In this document: positions 1 to 9,459 of the stretch, in pieces
Position numbering within the stretch: the first letter of the stretch is position 1
Layout of the letters: every line of letters starts with the position of its first letter
Assembly: GCA_048498035.1 (NCBI GenBank)
Contig: JBEHYT010000005.1
Location: 62,001-126,000 of the forward strand
DNA length: 64,000 nucleotides
Direction of reading: 5' to 3'
Source of the DNA: CADEDV01 sp048498035
Lineage (GTDB): Bacteria > Bacteroidota > Bacteroidia > Chitinophagales > Chitinophagaceae
Notes under the pieces: model-generated
Told to the model about the DNA's origin: nothing
Database searches by the model: none
The model's input: the letters and a program-made list of their open reading frames with translations, nothing else
Program-made: the position numbers and the translations under genes

Positions 1-1614
1 GCCCGGCAAATCGGGTATAAAGAAGGCGAGGCAAGGGCAGGAGCCGTTGAAGCAAATTACCAGCGCAGGAAGGGCAACTATTCCGGCGCCATCAAAGAGG
101 CGCTGAAGGTGGTGGAATTATATGACAGCCTTTCGCTTTGGAAAAGCAAAGTCTTCCTCCTCAACGTAATTTCCGATATCTATAAAGAAATGGGCGGTGA
201 AAAAGGAACGATGGAGTTTCTTTATAAAGGACTTGAACTTTCCCGGCAGGCGCAACAACTTGCGGCAGAAAAAAGAGATACAGACGGTATCGTAGTAAGC
301 CTTAACCAACAGGGGATCATCTATCGCGATCTTTCAAAACGCATGCACCGGCCGGAACTACTGGACAGCGCCCTTTTTTTATATACTAACGGTCTTCAAC
401 TAATTGGCGAATCCGGTGAAGGAAGCAGCAGCGTAGGTAAATTGTACAACAATACCAGCCAGATTTATATTGAACGAAAAAAAGACTATCGCGGCGCATT
501 GTCTTACCTGTTTAAGGCAGTTGCATTTAATAGCCGGCACGATAACCAGACAAGCCTCTCCTTTAACTATGGAAATATTGCAGAGGCTTACCTGCAGTTG
601 GGAAAAAAAGACAGCGCGCGTTACTATGCCTATTTGATGCTTTCACTTGCCGACCGGTTAGGTTTGCCGCACCGGAAGGTAAATGCCTACCGCGCGCTGA
701 GTCGTGTAATGAAAAGTTATGGGCACTATGATTCTGCGCTATTGTATAAAGAACTGGAAACAGGCATTGCCGATTCATTAAATAATGTTGAGAAAACAGC
801 CCAAATTGCAGAATCGCAAACGAAATTTGAAACGGGGAAAAAGGAAGTGCGAATCACGGAACTAAGTGCGATGAACCGGGCAAAGCAACAGCGCATGTGG
901 TGGATGGGCGGCGGCGCGTTTATTCTCGCTATGCTGGTCGGCTTGTTCATCGTTCAAAACCGGAGATTACAACGGCAGAAAAAGCAGATCGGCGAACAAT
1001 CGGAGCGATTGCAATGGATGATGAAAGAATTGCATCATCGCGTAAAAAATAACCTCCAGATCGTGTCCAGCCTGCTTAACCTGCAGAGCTACCGGCTGAA
1101 AGATGAAGAAAGTGTATCCGCTATCCGCGAAAGCCAGTTGCGCGTGCAGGCCATGTCGCTGATGCATCAACGCCTTTACCAGGTAGAGGATGTGTCGATG
1201 GTTAATTTTAAACTGTACCTGGAAGACCTGCTGGATACATTAATGCGCGCCTACGGGTATGGCCCGGATGATTTTGATTGCACTATTGATGTTCAGGAGG
1301 AATCCCTCGATGTAGATACCGTAATGCCCATGGGATTGCTGGTAAATGAGATCATCACCAACGCATTCAAATACGCGTACCGTGATGTTGACAGGCCCGC
1401 ACTAATGATCCGGCTTAAATCGGGAAGCAGGACGCTGCAGCTGGATATCAGCGACAATGGGCCCGGAATGCCGCAGCAGGCCTCAACAGACGGCTTTGGC
1501 AGGAAATTGATCAAAGCGCTAAGCCAGCAAATGAAAGCAACCTACACCGTAGATACGCAAAGCGGAACATCCTATTCATTCACCATTCCCTACAACCGCG
1601 AAAAAGCCGCCTGA
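1..1614 (+). CDS. TPR-containing sensor histidine kinase (HisKA_2 type), 5'-truncated by window edge
   Basis: The frame is open from base 1, so the gene starts outside the window; the GTG at 109 is only an internal codon. Roughly 1-880 encodes helical TPR-like repeats. A single transmembrane helix follows at about 895-955 and then a short coiled coil. The HisKA_2 dimerisation box has the sequence ELHHRVKNNLQ, with the probable phospho-histidine encoded at 1036-1038. The ATPase domain shows an N-box (NEIITNAFKYAY) near 1345 and a G1 box (DNGPGMP) at 1453. This family autophosphorylates on histidine and passes the phosphate to a response regulator; the obvious partner is the LytTR regulator that starts 2 nt after this stop codon. 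The TPR region probably senses a periplasmic or protein ligand, which is unknown. The absence of a DNA-binding domain makes the kinase call firm. Confidence 0.93.
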   Translation, partial: ARQIGYKEGEARAGAVEANYQRRKGNYSGAIKEALKVVELYDSLSLWKSKVFLLNVISDIYKEMGGEKGTMEFLYKGLELSRQAQQLAAEKRDTDGIVVSLNQQGIIYRDLSKRMHRPELLDSALFLYTNGLQLIGESGEGSSSVGKLYNNTSQIYIERKKDYRGALSYLFKAVAFNSRHDNQTSLSFNYGNIAEAYLQLGKKDSARYYAYLMLSLADRLGLPHRKVNAYRALSRVMKSYGHYDSALLYKELETGIADSLNNVEKTAQIAESQTKFETGKKEVRITELSAMNRAKQQRMWWMGGGAFILAMLVGLFIVQNRRLQRQKKQIGEQSERLQWMMKELHHRVKNNLQIVSSLLNLQSYRLKDEESVSAIRESQLRVQAMSLMHQRLYQVEDVSMVNFKLYLEDLLDTLMRAYGYGPDDFDCTIDVQEESLDVDTVMPMGLLVNEIITNAFKYAYRDVDRPALMIRLKSGSRTLQLDISDNGPGMPQQASTDGFGRKLIKALSQQMKATYTVDTQSGTSYSFTIPYNREKAA

Positions 1615-1616
1615 GT

Positions 1617-2387
1617 ATGCCAGAACAGATACATGTAATGATTGTGGAAGACGAATCCATTGTAGCAATGGATCTTGCTGCAGGACTGGAGCTTGATGGC
1701 TACGCTGTTACTGAAATTGCAGATAATTATGACGATGCCGTGCGGATCTTTTCGTCTAACCATGTGGATATTCTATTAATGGACATTCACATTCATGGTA
1801 ACAGGGATGGCGTGGAAACTGCCGCCGAATTAATGAAAATCCGGCAGGTGCCGTTGATCTATCTAACTGCCTTCACAGATGCAAAAACGGTGGAGCGGGT
1901 TAAAAATACCAACCCGGCCGCGTTCCTTACCAAACCTTATAATATTGATAATGTGCGGGTGGCAATCGACCTGGCGCTGCACAATTTCGCCGAGGCAAAA
2001 CCTGCTTCACGCGTTATTCCATTACAACCTGTAAGTGCAGACCGGAAAGGGGAGAAAGAGCAGTTTCTGCAATTGAAGGATCATATTTTTATCAAGCAGA
2101 ACTATCGGTTTGTGAAATTCCGCCTCGCAGAAATATTATACCTGGAAGCTGATAATAATTATGTAAATATGTACACACGCCAACAGAAATTCGCGGTCCG
2201 TATGGCGCTCGGTGATCTGATGGACCGCCTTCAATTCAACCGGCTCATCCGGGTACACCGGTCGTATGCGGTTAATATTGATGAAATTGCGTCGTTTGAC
2301 GAACATACCATCCGCATTGATAAATATGAAATTCCCATTGGCCGGAATTTCCGCCAGGACTTCCTGGACCAGTTCAATCTACGCTAA
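1617..2387 (+). CDS. LytTR-family response regulator
   Basis: A 256-residue two-domain regulator. The N-terminal receiver (about 1-125) has the acidic pair E11-D12, the phospho-acceptor D56 in LLMD, and the conserved Lys in FLTKPY. The C-terminal LytTR DNA-binding domain (about 148-250) carries the family signatures YLEADNNYVNMY and FNRLIRVHRSYAVN. It lies 2 nt after the histidine kinase stop, so the two are almost certainly co-transcribed and form one two-component system. LytTR proteins bind pairs of short direct repeats. The 110-bp gap downstream holds an imperfect dyad (2390-2438) that could be such a target, which would make the T9SS and fibre genes just after it candidate targets. That regulatory link is inference. 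Confidence 0.93.
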   Translation: MPEQIHVMIVEDESIVAMDLAAGLELDGYAVTEIADNYDDAVRIFSSNHVDILLMDIHIHGNRDGVETAAELMKIRQVPLIYLTAFTDAKTVERVKNTNPAAFLTKPYNIDNVRVAIDLALHNFAEAKPASRVIPLQPVSADRKGEKEQFLQLKDHIFIKQNYRFVKFRLAEILYLEADNNYVNMYTRQQKFAVRMALGDLMDRLQFNRLIRVHRSYAVNIDEIASFDEHTIRIDKYEIPIGRNFRQDFLDQFNLR

Positions 2388-2389
2388 AA

Positions 2390-2438
2390 GTTTCCCCGTT
2401 TACATACAAAAGCCTGCTGTTCGCATACAAACGGAAAC
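2390..2438. promoter_or_regulatory. Imperfect dyad between LytTR regulator and exported-protein genes
   Basis: The left arm starts GTTTCCCCGTTTACATAC at 2390; the right arm GCATACAAACGGAAAC ends at 2438. They are imperfect reverse complements (GTTTCC/GGAAAC and CGTTT/AAACG pair exactly). The element also contains two CATACAAA-like direct repeats. It could be an operator for the adjacent LytTR regulator or a weak terminator; no T-tract follows. Confidence 0.35.
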
Positions 2439-2499
2439 GGTTGCCTGTTTCAGGGCGTAGCTTAGACGCCGGTATCAAACCTGCTAAAACTACGCTGTT

Positions 2500-3048
2500 A
2501 TGAGAAAAGTTATGTTCTTTTTGGCCTTCCTACTGGCCGCAGGGGGAATAAATGCACAGTCTACCACTCCTTTTACTTTCAACAGCACTGGCGGGTCTTT
2601 CGACGATGCCAATTCTTATTACCGTTTTGAATGGAGTGTGAGCGAAATGACGATGATCAACACGATCAATACGGCAGACAGTTCCTGCCGCCTCCTCCAC
2701 GGTGTATTGCAGCCCGGCACAGAGAAACCGGCTTATCCAATGACCTTATTGTTCGAAGCAGGTGACTACCGGCTTTTTCCCAATCCAACACCGGATAAGT
2801 TTGAGCTGAATTTTTTTGTAACAACGCCCGGGCGGATGGAACTGCAATTGACGGATGCCATGGGCAGAGTGCTTGAAAAGCGTTCCTATGATTACGACGG
2901 TGTACGCCGTATTGAGCTATTCAATCTTGGAAAATACGCCAACGGACTTTATTACGTGATTGCAACGCTTACTCCTATTTCAAACCGCGGATTTGATAAT
3001 ATCAATATCGTCCGGAGAAGCGGTCTTAAAGTCATTAAACTACAATAA
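2500..3048 (+). CDS. Exported protein with T9SS type A sorting domain
   Basis: 182 residues with a Sec signal peptide (cleavage probably after INA at about residue 19). The C-terminal ~85 residues match the type IX secretion (Por) cargo domain: the opening block RLFPNPTPDKF, the central block ending GRVLEKRS, the LGKYANGLYYVIA strand, and the terminal GLKVIKLQ. The remaining ~75 residues between signal and sorting domain are short and not recognised. The protein should cross the outer membrane by T9SS and be anchored or released at the surface. Its start lies in a 17-nt segment identical to that of the next gene, so the two may share translational control. The T9SS domain is clear; the function of the passenger is unknown. 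Confidence 0.85.
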   Translation: MRKVMFFLAFLLAAGGINAQSTTPFTFNSTGGSFDDANSYYRFEWSVSEMTMINTINTADSSCRLLHGVLQPGTEKPAYPMTLLFEAGDYRLFPNPTPDKFELNFFVTTPGRMELQLTDAMGRVLEKRSYDYDGVRRIELFNLGKYANGLYYVIATLTPISNRGFDNINIVRRSGLKVIKLQ

Positions 3049-3078
3049 CCACCCAAACTGTTAATAAACTACGCTGTT

Positions 3079-5967
3079 ATGAAGAAGTTACTGCTACTGC
3101 TCACCCTGGTTGCAACTGCCTTTCTTGCAAAGGCGCAATCGCCAGGCTACCTCAATTACCAGGGCGTTGCCCGTAATGCCGTTGGGAATGTGATTTCCAA
3201 CAAAACCATCGCGTTGCGCCTGAGCATTCATGATGTGAATGCAACAGGGCCGGTAGTGTATTCGGAAACCCGGGTTGTAACCACCAATCCCTTCGGTCTT
3301 TTTAATATACAGATCGGCAGCAGCGGATACCTGTATCAAACAGGCTCCGTAGCTACCGTGCCCTGGCTTACGGGTCATAAGTTCATCCAGGTGGAAATTG
3401 ATCCCAATGGAGGTACTTCATTTATGAATGTAGGAACTACAGAACTCGTTTCTGTACCGTTCTCATTATACACCAATCAATCCGGCGACATCGTTCTTCC
3501 TTTTTCTAAAACGCAGGGCGATGCAGGTCCGCTTTTCCGGCTTATTAATACAGGCAACAGCTCCGGCAGCGCCGCATTGGAAGGAAATTCCGGCTCCAAT
3601 GCAACCAATGTTGCAGCTATCCGTGGTATTATCAGTTCTTCATCCTCTGGCACCGGGTCTGCCGGTATCTACGGTTACAACAACGGAAGCGCAGCAGGTG
3701 GCGCCGGTGTATGGGGCGTGCACAACGGCGCTGGCATGGGTGTTTATGGTAGCAGCACAGGTGGTGCAGGTATATATGGAAACAGCACCAGCGGCGCCGG
3801 TGTTTTTGGTCAGTCGGTAAACGGGATGTCTGTAGTGGGCATGCAACCCGCTAACGGTACTAACTCTGCCGCTTATTTTGAAAACCTCAATCCAAATAAT
3901 AATAGCCGGATCCTGGATGTTAGAAGTAATGGTCTTGGCATAACAGCCGGTATTCAGAACCTGAACACAGCTAACAGTAGTACCATTTTCGATGTACAAA
4001 ACGGGGGAACCGGCAGTACCGCGGTGTTGAATGCGACTAACGCAGCCAACGGCAGCACAGCGCTTGATGTAAGAACAGCAGGTACAGGAAGTGCGGCCAC
4101 CTTATCGGCTACAAATCCCGCGAACACAAAAAATGCACTGGAGGTAAAAACTGCAGGACAGGGTGATGCTGCTCTTTTTCAAATTAGCAACGTAACTAAC
4201 AGTAAAGCGGCAATAGAAGCCCAAACCAACGGAACCGGCAACGGTGGTGTGGTGAAGATCACTAATGCATCTAACACTGCAAATGCATTGGAAGTATCAA
4301 CCAACGGTAGCGGCTTTGCGCTGAACGCAGTAAGTACCAACGCAACTCCAAAGGCATTACATACACAGGGTGCCGTTCAATTTTCAGGAATAGGAGAGGC
4401 TGCCAACAGGGTATTATCTACCGACATTAACGGAAATGCTACCTGGCAAAATGCTGCCGCTGTAGGTATCGTGAGTGGATCCGGTACCAACAATTATATT
4501 GCTAAATGGACACCCGATGGAACTGCAGTAGGTGTTTCTCAAATACAGGATGATGGCAGCAACCTGGCAATCGGTGGAAGCGTAGATGCAAATTATAAAT
4601 TAAGCCTTGCTGGCAAAATGCACCTGAGCGCTTCCTCTGACAATGGCGCCGTTGCGGTTTTTGAAAATACAAGCAGCAATGAAAACAGCGACGGAATCAT
4701 TATCAAACTCGGACGTATTCACGGTGCCTGGAACGGTAGCAGCTATGCCAACGTTACCAACCCGATTACACAGGGCGTTGAAACCCAGGTAAACCAGATC
4801 CGGAACTGGATCTATGGTGTGGATGATTTTAACTGGACACAGCTGATCAACCTGATGCCCTCGCAATACCTTACCGGTACGATTTGTAACCTGACCAACC
4901 TGATCACCAAAAAGCTGAACGATGCAATGGGATTGCCATTGAAGATTGGCCCTTACAGCACACCGGCCGTTCATATCTGGGATGAAACGACCATTTTCCC
5001 GGGTCTTGACCTGGATATACTTGGAAGCATCCCGGCACTGAAAGTACCGGCCCTCAATATTCCTTCCGTAACAGTAATTCCTACCCAGATCACCGTAATG
5101 CCCAAGCTGCCTGAAATTGATTGCAGCAGCCTGCCCACACTTGAAATGCCAACATTTGTGTTTACCAATGTAAACAACACACTGAGTAATAAAAACGAGT
5201 TTGTGGCATTTGTAGATAAAGACAACCGGAAACTGGGCTCAATCCGTGCTACGTCTATCCAGGATTTTTCCTATAATTATTTCGACGGACAAAAAATGCT
5301 TGACCTGGCTGCTGAATTCATCGGTATTGATATTGTGGATGATTTCATGAGTGTGATCGCGGGAATATCCGGAATGGTCAACGACTACAACAAAATTGGC
5401 GTTGAGTATTCATCAGGCCATGGTGACTACGCCGAATGGCTGGAACGTGCAGATCCTTCCGAGACCATTAGCTACGGAGATATCGTTGCGGTAAAAGGTG
5501 GAAAGATTACCAAGGATATCGCGGGTGCTGAACAGATCATGGCGGTGTCCAAAGCGCCTATTGTGTTAGGAAATACGCCGGAGAAAGGCAAAACGACCCT
5601 CGGAAATAATGTGGCATTCATGGGACAAATTCCCGTAAAGATCATGGGGCCCTGCAATTCCGGGGATTATATTGTTGCAAAAGGAGCCATCAGCGGTTAT
5701 GGCGTAGCTATTCATCCAAAAGATATGCAGGTAGAAGACTTCAAACTGGCAGTTGGCCGTTCATGGGACAGCAACGAGAAGCCCGGCCCCAAAATGGTTA
5801 ATACTGTAGTAGGCGTTCATAACAATGATTTTCTCAATATCATCGGAACATTGCAGCAACGTGCAGATAATGCAGATCAACGCCTCAAAACAATTGAAGC
5901 AATGTTGAATGTACAGCAGCATGATGATGCACAGCGTACGCAGCCTGCTAAAAAAGCGTTCAAATAA
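3079..5967 (+). CDS. Large repetitive fibre-like exported protein with Peptidase_G2-like C-terminal domain
   Basis: 962 residues with a signal peptide (cleavage after AKA-Q near 20). Residues 21-135 form a beta-rich domain common in Bacteroidota exported proteins (begins SPGYLNYQGVARN). Residues 195-255 are glycine-rich with GIYG/GVYG/GVFG motifs. Residues 299-423 are five repeats of exactly 25 residues (each N-x3-A/I-x-D/E-V-x3-G-x-G...). Residues 776-910 contain GHGDYAEWLERADP and GDIVAVKGGKI, which resemble the intramolecular-chaperone autoproteolytic domain (Peptidase_G2) of phage tail fibres. The end (921-945) is a short coiled coil. No T9SS sorting domain is seen. The composition suggests a trimeric beta-structured fibre or adhesin; this is inferred from repeat character. 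It follows a T9SS cargo gene and is followed after 5 nt by a small exported protein. Confidence 0.75.
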   Translation: MKKLLLLLTLVATAFLAKAQSPGYLNYQGVARNAVGNVISNKTIALRLSIHDVNATGPVVYSETRVVTTNPFGLFNIQIGSSGYLYQTGSVATVPWLTGHKFIQVEIDPNGGTSFMNVGTTELVSVPFSLYTNQSGDIVLPFSKTQGDAGPLFRLINTGNSSGSAALEGNSGSNATNVAAIRGIISSSSSGTGSAGIYGYNNGSAAGGAGVWGVHNGAGMGVYGSSTGGAGIYGNSTSGAGVFGQSVNGMSVVGMQPANGTNSAAYFENLNPNNNSRILDVRSNGLGITAGIQNLNTANSSTIFDVQNGGTGSTAVLNATNAANGSTALDVRTAGTGSAATLSATNPANTKNALEVKTAGQGDAALFQISNVTNSKAAIEAQTNGTGNGGVVKITNASNTANALEVSTNGSGFALNAVSTNATPKALHTQGAVQFSGIGEAANRVLSTDINGNATWQNAAAVGIVSGSGTNNYIAKWTPDGTAVGVSQIQDDGSNLAIGGSVDANYKLSLAGKMHLSASSDNGAVAVFENTSSNENSDGIIIKLGRIHGAWNGSSYANVTNPITQGVETQVNQIRNWIYGVDDFNWTQLINLMPSQYLTGTICNLTNLITKKLNDAMGLPLKIGPYSTPAVHIWDETTIFPGLDLDILGSIPALKVPALNIPSVTVIPTQITVMPKLPEIDCSSLPTLEMPTFVFTNVNNTLSNKNEFVAFVDKDNRKLGSIRATSIQDFSYNYFDGQKMLDLAAEFIGIDIVDDFMSVIAGISGMVNDYNKIGVEYSSGHGDYAEWLERADPSETISYGDIVAVKGGKITKDIAGAEQIMAVSKAPIVLGNTPEKGKTTLGNNVAFMGQIPVKIMGPCNSGDYIVAKGAISGYGVAIHPKDMQVEDFKLAVGRSWDSNEKPGPKMVNTVVGVHNNDFLNIIGTLQQRADNADQRLKTIEAMLNVQQHDDAQRTQPAKKAFK

Positions 5968-5972
5968 ATGAG

Positions 5973-6539
5973 ATGAAAAAGACAAGCCTCTCCCTCATAG
6001 CAGTAACAGTGTGGCTGGCCGTTTTTGGTCAGCCGCACCTGTTGCCAATGCGCATCGATACCAGCCGCGAAAGTGTTGCATACTGGTCTAAATGGGCTAA
6101 TAACCTTTATGACAATGGAGTGGAAAACCGCAAGGATTCTTTCTATGTAAAAGAGGAAGTGATGCGGCTGCTCCGCGATTCTTCATATCGTAATGAAACA
6201 TACCCCGCGCAATATCAATGGTCTGATGCCATTGCTTTAATGCAGAAAATGGATTTAAAGCGCGCGTTTTGGTATATGATCAACCTGTACCAGACAGATA
6301 CACAGCACCGCGACCTGGTGGTGGGCACATTTGCACTTTACGATAGCCTGATGGACATGGATAAAGTGCTTGCAAGCACCTATTATACATATGCTTTTCC
6401 TGATCCGCGGGTATGCAGGATCGTAAATGGGAAAACGGATATCTATCGCCCTGATATTCTTGAAAAAGGATTAAATGCAACCCGGGAAATTACCGGCTAT
6501 ATCTGGGATTATCGGCGGCGTAAGGCAGCCACCCATTAA
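5973..6539 (+). CDS. Small exported protein of unknown function
   Basis: 188 residues with a signal peptide (hydrophobic core at 5-19, ending FGQ). The mature part is helical and rich in aromatic and charged residues; I do not recognise the family. It begins 5 nt after the stop of the fibre-like gene, so it is probably translated from the same message and may be an accessory or anchoring partner of that protein. No lipobox, no sorting domain and no catalytic motif are visible. Confidence 0.7.
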   Translation: MKKTSLSLIAVTVWLAVFGQPHLLPMRIDTSRESVAYWSKWANNLYDNGVENRKDSFYVKEEVMRLLRDSSYRNETYPAQYQWSDAIALMQKMDLKRAFWYMINLYQTDTQHRDLVVGTFALYDSLMDMDKVLASTYYTYAFPDPRVCRIVNGKTDIYRPDILEKGLNATREITGYIWDYRRRKAATH

Positions 6540-6597
6540 ATCGTCTCTTAACCATTACCTTGTCTCCCCGCTGAGGGGCGAATACCTGGAGCAAAAA

Positions 6598-6626
6598 AAG
6601 ACCCCACCCTGACCAGGTGGGGTCTT
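6598..6626 (-). terminator. Rho-independent terminator of the M16 peptidase operon
   Basis: An 11-bp perfect stem (AAGACCCCACC with GGTGGGGTCTT) and 7-nt loop. On the minus strand it is followed by a run of T (complement of 6593-6597), placing it 22 bp after the minus-strand M16 stop. It may also stop plus-strand reading from the fibre operon. Confidence 0.85.
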
Positions 6627-6648
6627 CTTATAACATAACCGTAGTAGC

Positions 6649-7989
6649 TTAAAATCCTTTCTTTTCTTCGGGAATGGCCGGTGTTTGTTTCTGCGTATAC
6701 AAAACCGGGTTTACCTTTTTGGGATCGCCCTGGTACACCCATGTGATGTTATTGATATACTTTCGAAACGCAGTATTCATTTGATCAAGCGTTACTTTGG
6801 AAATATCATTTTTGATCGTCAGTGTCCGCTTCCAGTCGTTGTGAATGATCTGGTTAAATAAAAACGAACCCGACAATGCATCGTTAGTTTCATCACGTGT
6901 ATACACGTTGGTTAAATACTGGGTTTTCATGTTCTTTAATTCTTCCGCAGTAAAACCTTCCTGTTTCACTCTGTCAATCAATTGCCTTGCCACCGCAATA
7001 TATTTATCAGGATTAGTGGTGCTGACATATACATTGGAATAACTCACCGCTCCTTGTGAAAACCAGGTTTGCGGCGCATAGGAAAGACCATTGTTGGTGC
7101 GCACTTCCAGGAAATGCTTATTGTAAAAAACACGCATCGCCAGCACAAATGCATTGAAATCGGGTGCGCCCGGAACCGGGCCACTTGTAATGCCTAACAC
7201 ATAGTTGGTAGCATTTTCCCGTTCTTCAGCTTTAAAGGTATTGCTGGCGGGTGTATAGCTTTGTTTGTTGAACACAAACGGTTTTCCCTGCGGAATGGGT
7301 GCCAGTAGCGCTTTTACCTTTTTCTCGATCACGGCCTTATCCAGGTCGCCTACAATCACAATTACCATCCTGGAACGGGTAAGAATACTTTTCCAGTATT
7401 GTTTTGCGGCGCTGGCAGTAATGCCGGAAACTGAAGCTTCCGTACCCTGGGGATCCGTTGCATAGTTGCGGCCATTGAAAGCCGTTTCCATTCCCAGTTT
7501 AATAATCGCATTGTCTGGATCTGAATTTGAACTCCGGATGCTTGTAATGGCATCCTGCTTGATCCGGTCAAATTCTTTGGTGTCAAACGCCGGGTTCAGG
7601 ATAGCATCTGCATACAATGGCCAAACGGTTTCAAAATCGCTTTTAATGCAATTCATGTAGATGGATGAATAATCCATGCTTGTGGATCCGGTGATCTGCG
7701 CACTTACTTTATCCAGCTTGTTTTTGAATGAGTTTTTATCGTCGTTTTTGGTTCCACATTCCGTAAGCGCACGTACCGCCAGTGCCTCAATACCCGCCTT
7801 GGCAGGGGGATAGTTGGCTACACCGCCGCGGATTCCGGTCTGTATTGAAATAATTTCACCGCCGGCCGGTTGTACAATTACCTTCACGCCATTTATATTC
7901 AATTCATACGCCTTGCTTTCCTGCGCTTCCAGCAAAAACGGTAATGCCAGTAATACAAGAAACAGGCTGTTTTTTATTAATTGTTTCAT
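6649..7989 (-). CDS. M16 family peptidase-like subunit, catalytically inactive
   Basis: 446 residues with a signal peptide ending in LLEAQ. The fold follows the M16 (pitrilysin/insulinase) two-domain pattern, but the zinc motif HxxEH is absent: the equivalent segment reads GIEALAVRALTECGT. In this family an inactive subunit commonly pairs with an active one, and the active partner is encoded 12 nt upstream (8002-9363). The pair probably forms a periplasmic heterodimeric zinc protease that degrades short peptides; the substrate cannot be inferred. A strong terminator follows. Confidence 0.88.
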   Translation of the reverse strand: MKQLIKNSLFLVLLALPFLLEAQESKAYELNINGVKVIVQPAGGEIISIQTGIRGGVANYPPAKAGIEALAVRALTECGTKNDDKNSFKNKLDKVSAQITGSTSMDYSSIYMNCIKSDFETVWPLYADAILNPAFDTKEFDRIKQDAITSIRSSNSDPDNAIIKLGMETAFNGRNYATDPQGTEASVSGITASAAKQYWKSILTRSRMVIVIVGDLDKAVIEKKVKALLAPIPQGKPFVFNKQSYTPASNTFKAEERENATNYVLGITSGPVPGAPDFNAFVLAMRVFYNKHFLEVRTNNGLSYAPQTWFSQGAVSYSNVYVSTTNPDKYIAVARQLIDRVKQEGFTAEELKNMKTQYLTNVYTRDETNDALSGSFLFNQIIHNDWKRTLTIKNDISKVTLDQMNTAFRKYINNITWVYQGDPKKVNPVLYTQKQTPAIPEEKKGF

Positions 7990-8001
7990 GTTGTTCCGCT
8001 T

Positions 8002-9363
8002 TTAGTTTTTGAAAAATTCCTCGGGTTTCAATTGTTTGCTCATGCCATCATTGATGATCATGCCGGCAACAAAAGGTGCATTGCTGATGTATTTCTTTAC
8101 ATACTGCTGGATGTCTGCCCGCGTAGCTTTTTGCAAATCATCCGGGTAAGCTGTAAAATAATCCAATGACGTACTGCACCAATCATAAGTAAGCTGTGAC
8201 GCCAGCGAAGAAGGCTTTTCCGTTTGGCGGATCCTGTCACGGCGAAGCACGTCTTTCGCTGTTTGAATCTGCTCATCCGTAAAATAATCATCATCAGCCC
8301 ACATCGAAATCTGGTGAAGAATTTCATCATGGCACTCTTTCAGCTTTGCAGGGTTGGGAACAACAAAAATATTGATAGGTCCTGTATACCGGCAGGTAGA
8401 GTAACTGGCAGATGCATAAGTTGCAAGACCTTTATCAATCAGCGCCTGGTGCCATTTAGATGAATTTAGCCGCAGGATTGCCGAAAAAAGATCTGCAGCA
8501 ATGGTGGCCGCTGAATCAGAACGGTATGCGGGGCCCTGCCACTGGTACATCATAAATGGCGTTTGCGCAATGGATGAAGTAATGATGTGATAATCCGTAG
8601 CTGCAATCGGCTTGAAATCAGGGATTGGGTATTTTTCATGCGGGTTAAATCCGCTGCTTTCCCAATCGCCAAAAATAGCCTTAGCCTTTGCAAACGCCTC
8701 TTCATGTTTTACATCCCCGCAGATCACTAATACGGAGTTGTTTGGATAATAATATTTGTTTTTGATCACCATCATTTTTTCAGGCGTAGCCGTATTAATG
8801 ATATCATGATCGCCAATCGGATTTTTCCGGGTAAAGTTTTCACCCCAGCAGCGTTTATTTACATCATACCACAGCTGGAAGCCGGGGCTGCTTTCATTGC
8901 GTTGAAATTCGCCATCTACCACCGGACGTTCTTTCTGCATGTCTTCCACACGGTAAATGGGAAAACGAATAGCAGCATTCATAAATGCAAGACCTGCATT
9001 AAGACTGTCTTTGTCAAACGTAAAAAAGTAATTCACGCGTTCCACATCGGTAGTTCCATTCCATTCCATACCCAGTTCTTCCGTACGGCGGATGAATTTC
9101 TCCTGGGTTGGGTAATCGCGGTTAGCCTTAAAAAACATATGCTCAAACAAGTGTGAAAGCCCGCTGAATTCCGGGCCTTCCGTATAAGCACCGTTTTTCA
9201 CAGCAATTTCAATAGTGGCCAGTGGCACTTTTGCATTTTCAATTACCACCACTTCAAGGCCGTTGTTGAGCTTTTGCCAATAGTAGTCTTTTGGCAAATG
9301 CGGTTGAGCAGTTGCTGCCATGGCTATCAGCATACCTGCTATCGCAGTCCATTTTTTGTTCAT
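8002..9363 (-). CDS. M16 family zinc metallopeptidase, active subunit
   Basis: 453 residues with a signal peptide (cleaved near ATA-Q20). The inverted zinc motif is present as H71-LFE-H75, and the distal glutamate lies at the expected distance (E152 in VVDGEF). This is the catalytic half of a periplasmic M16 heterodimer with the following gene, 12 nt downstream. The length is normal for the single-cassette bacterial M16B type. No regulatory motif could be assigned in the 96 bp between this start and the convergent-looking metzincin gene end. Confidence 0.92.
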   Translation of the reverse strand: MNKKWTAIAGMLIAMAATAQPHLPKDYYWQKLNNGLEVVVIENAKVPLATIEIAVKNGAYTEGPEFSGLSHLFEHMFFKANRDYPTQEKFIRRTEELGMEWNGTTDVERVNYFFTFDKDSLNAGLAFMNAAIRFPIYRVEDMQKERPVVDGEFQRNESSPGFQLWYDVNKRCWGENFTRKNPIGDHDIINTATPEKMMVIKNKYYYPNNSVLVICGDVKHEEAFAKAKAIFGDWESSGFNPHEKYPIPDFKPIAATDYHIITSSIAQTPFMMYQWQGPAYRSDSAATIAADLFSAILRLNSSKWHQALIDKGLATYASASYSTCRYTGPINIFVVPNPAKLKECHDEILHQISMWADDDYFTDEQIQTAKDVLRRDRIRQTEKPSSLASQLTYDWCSTSLDYFTAYPDDLQKATRADIQQYVKKYISNAPFVAGMIINDGMSKQLKPEEFFKN

Positions 9364-9459
9364 ATACTTTAAATTGGTTAATAAACGTGCTTAAGATACG
9401 TCCAATCACCGAGGCAAAAAAGTAGAACCGGAAGTTTGGCAATATAGGGTGATGCCCGG

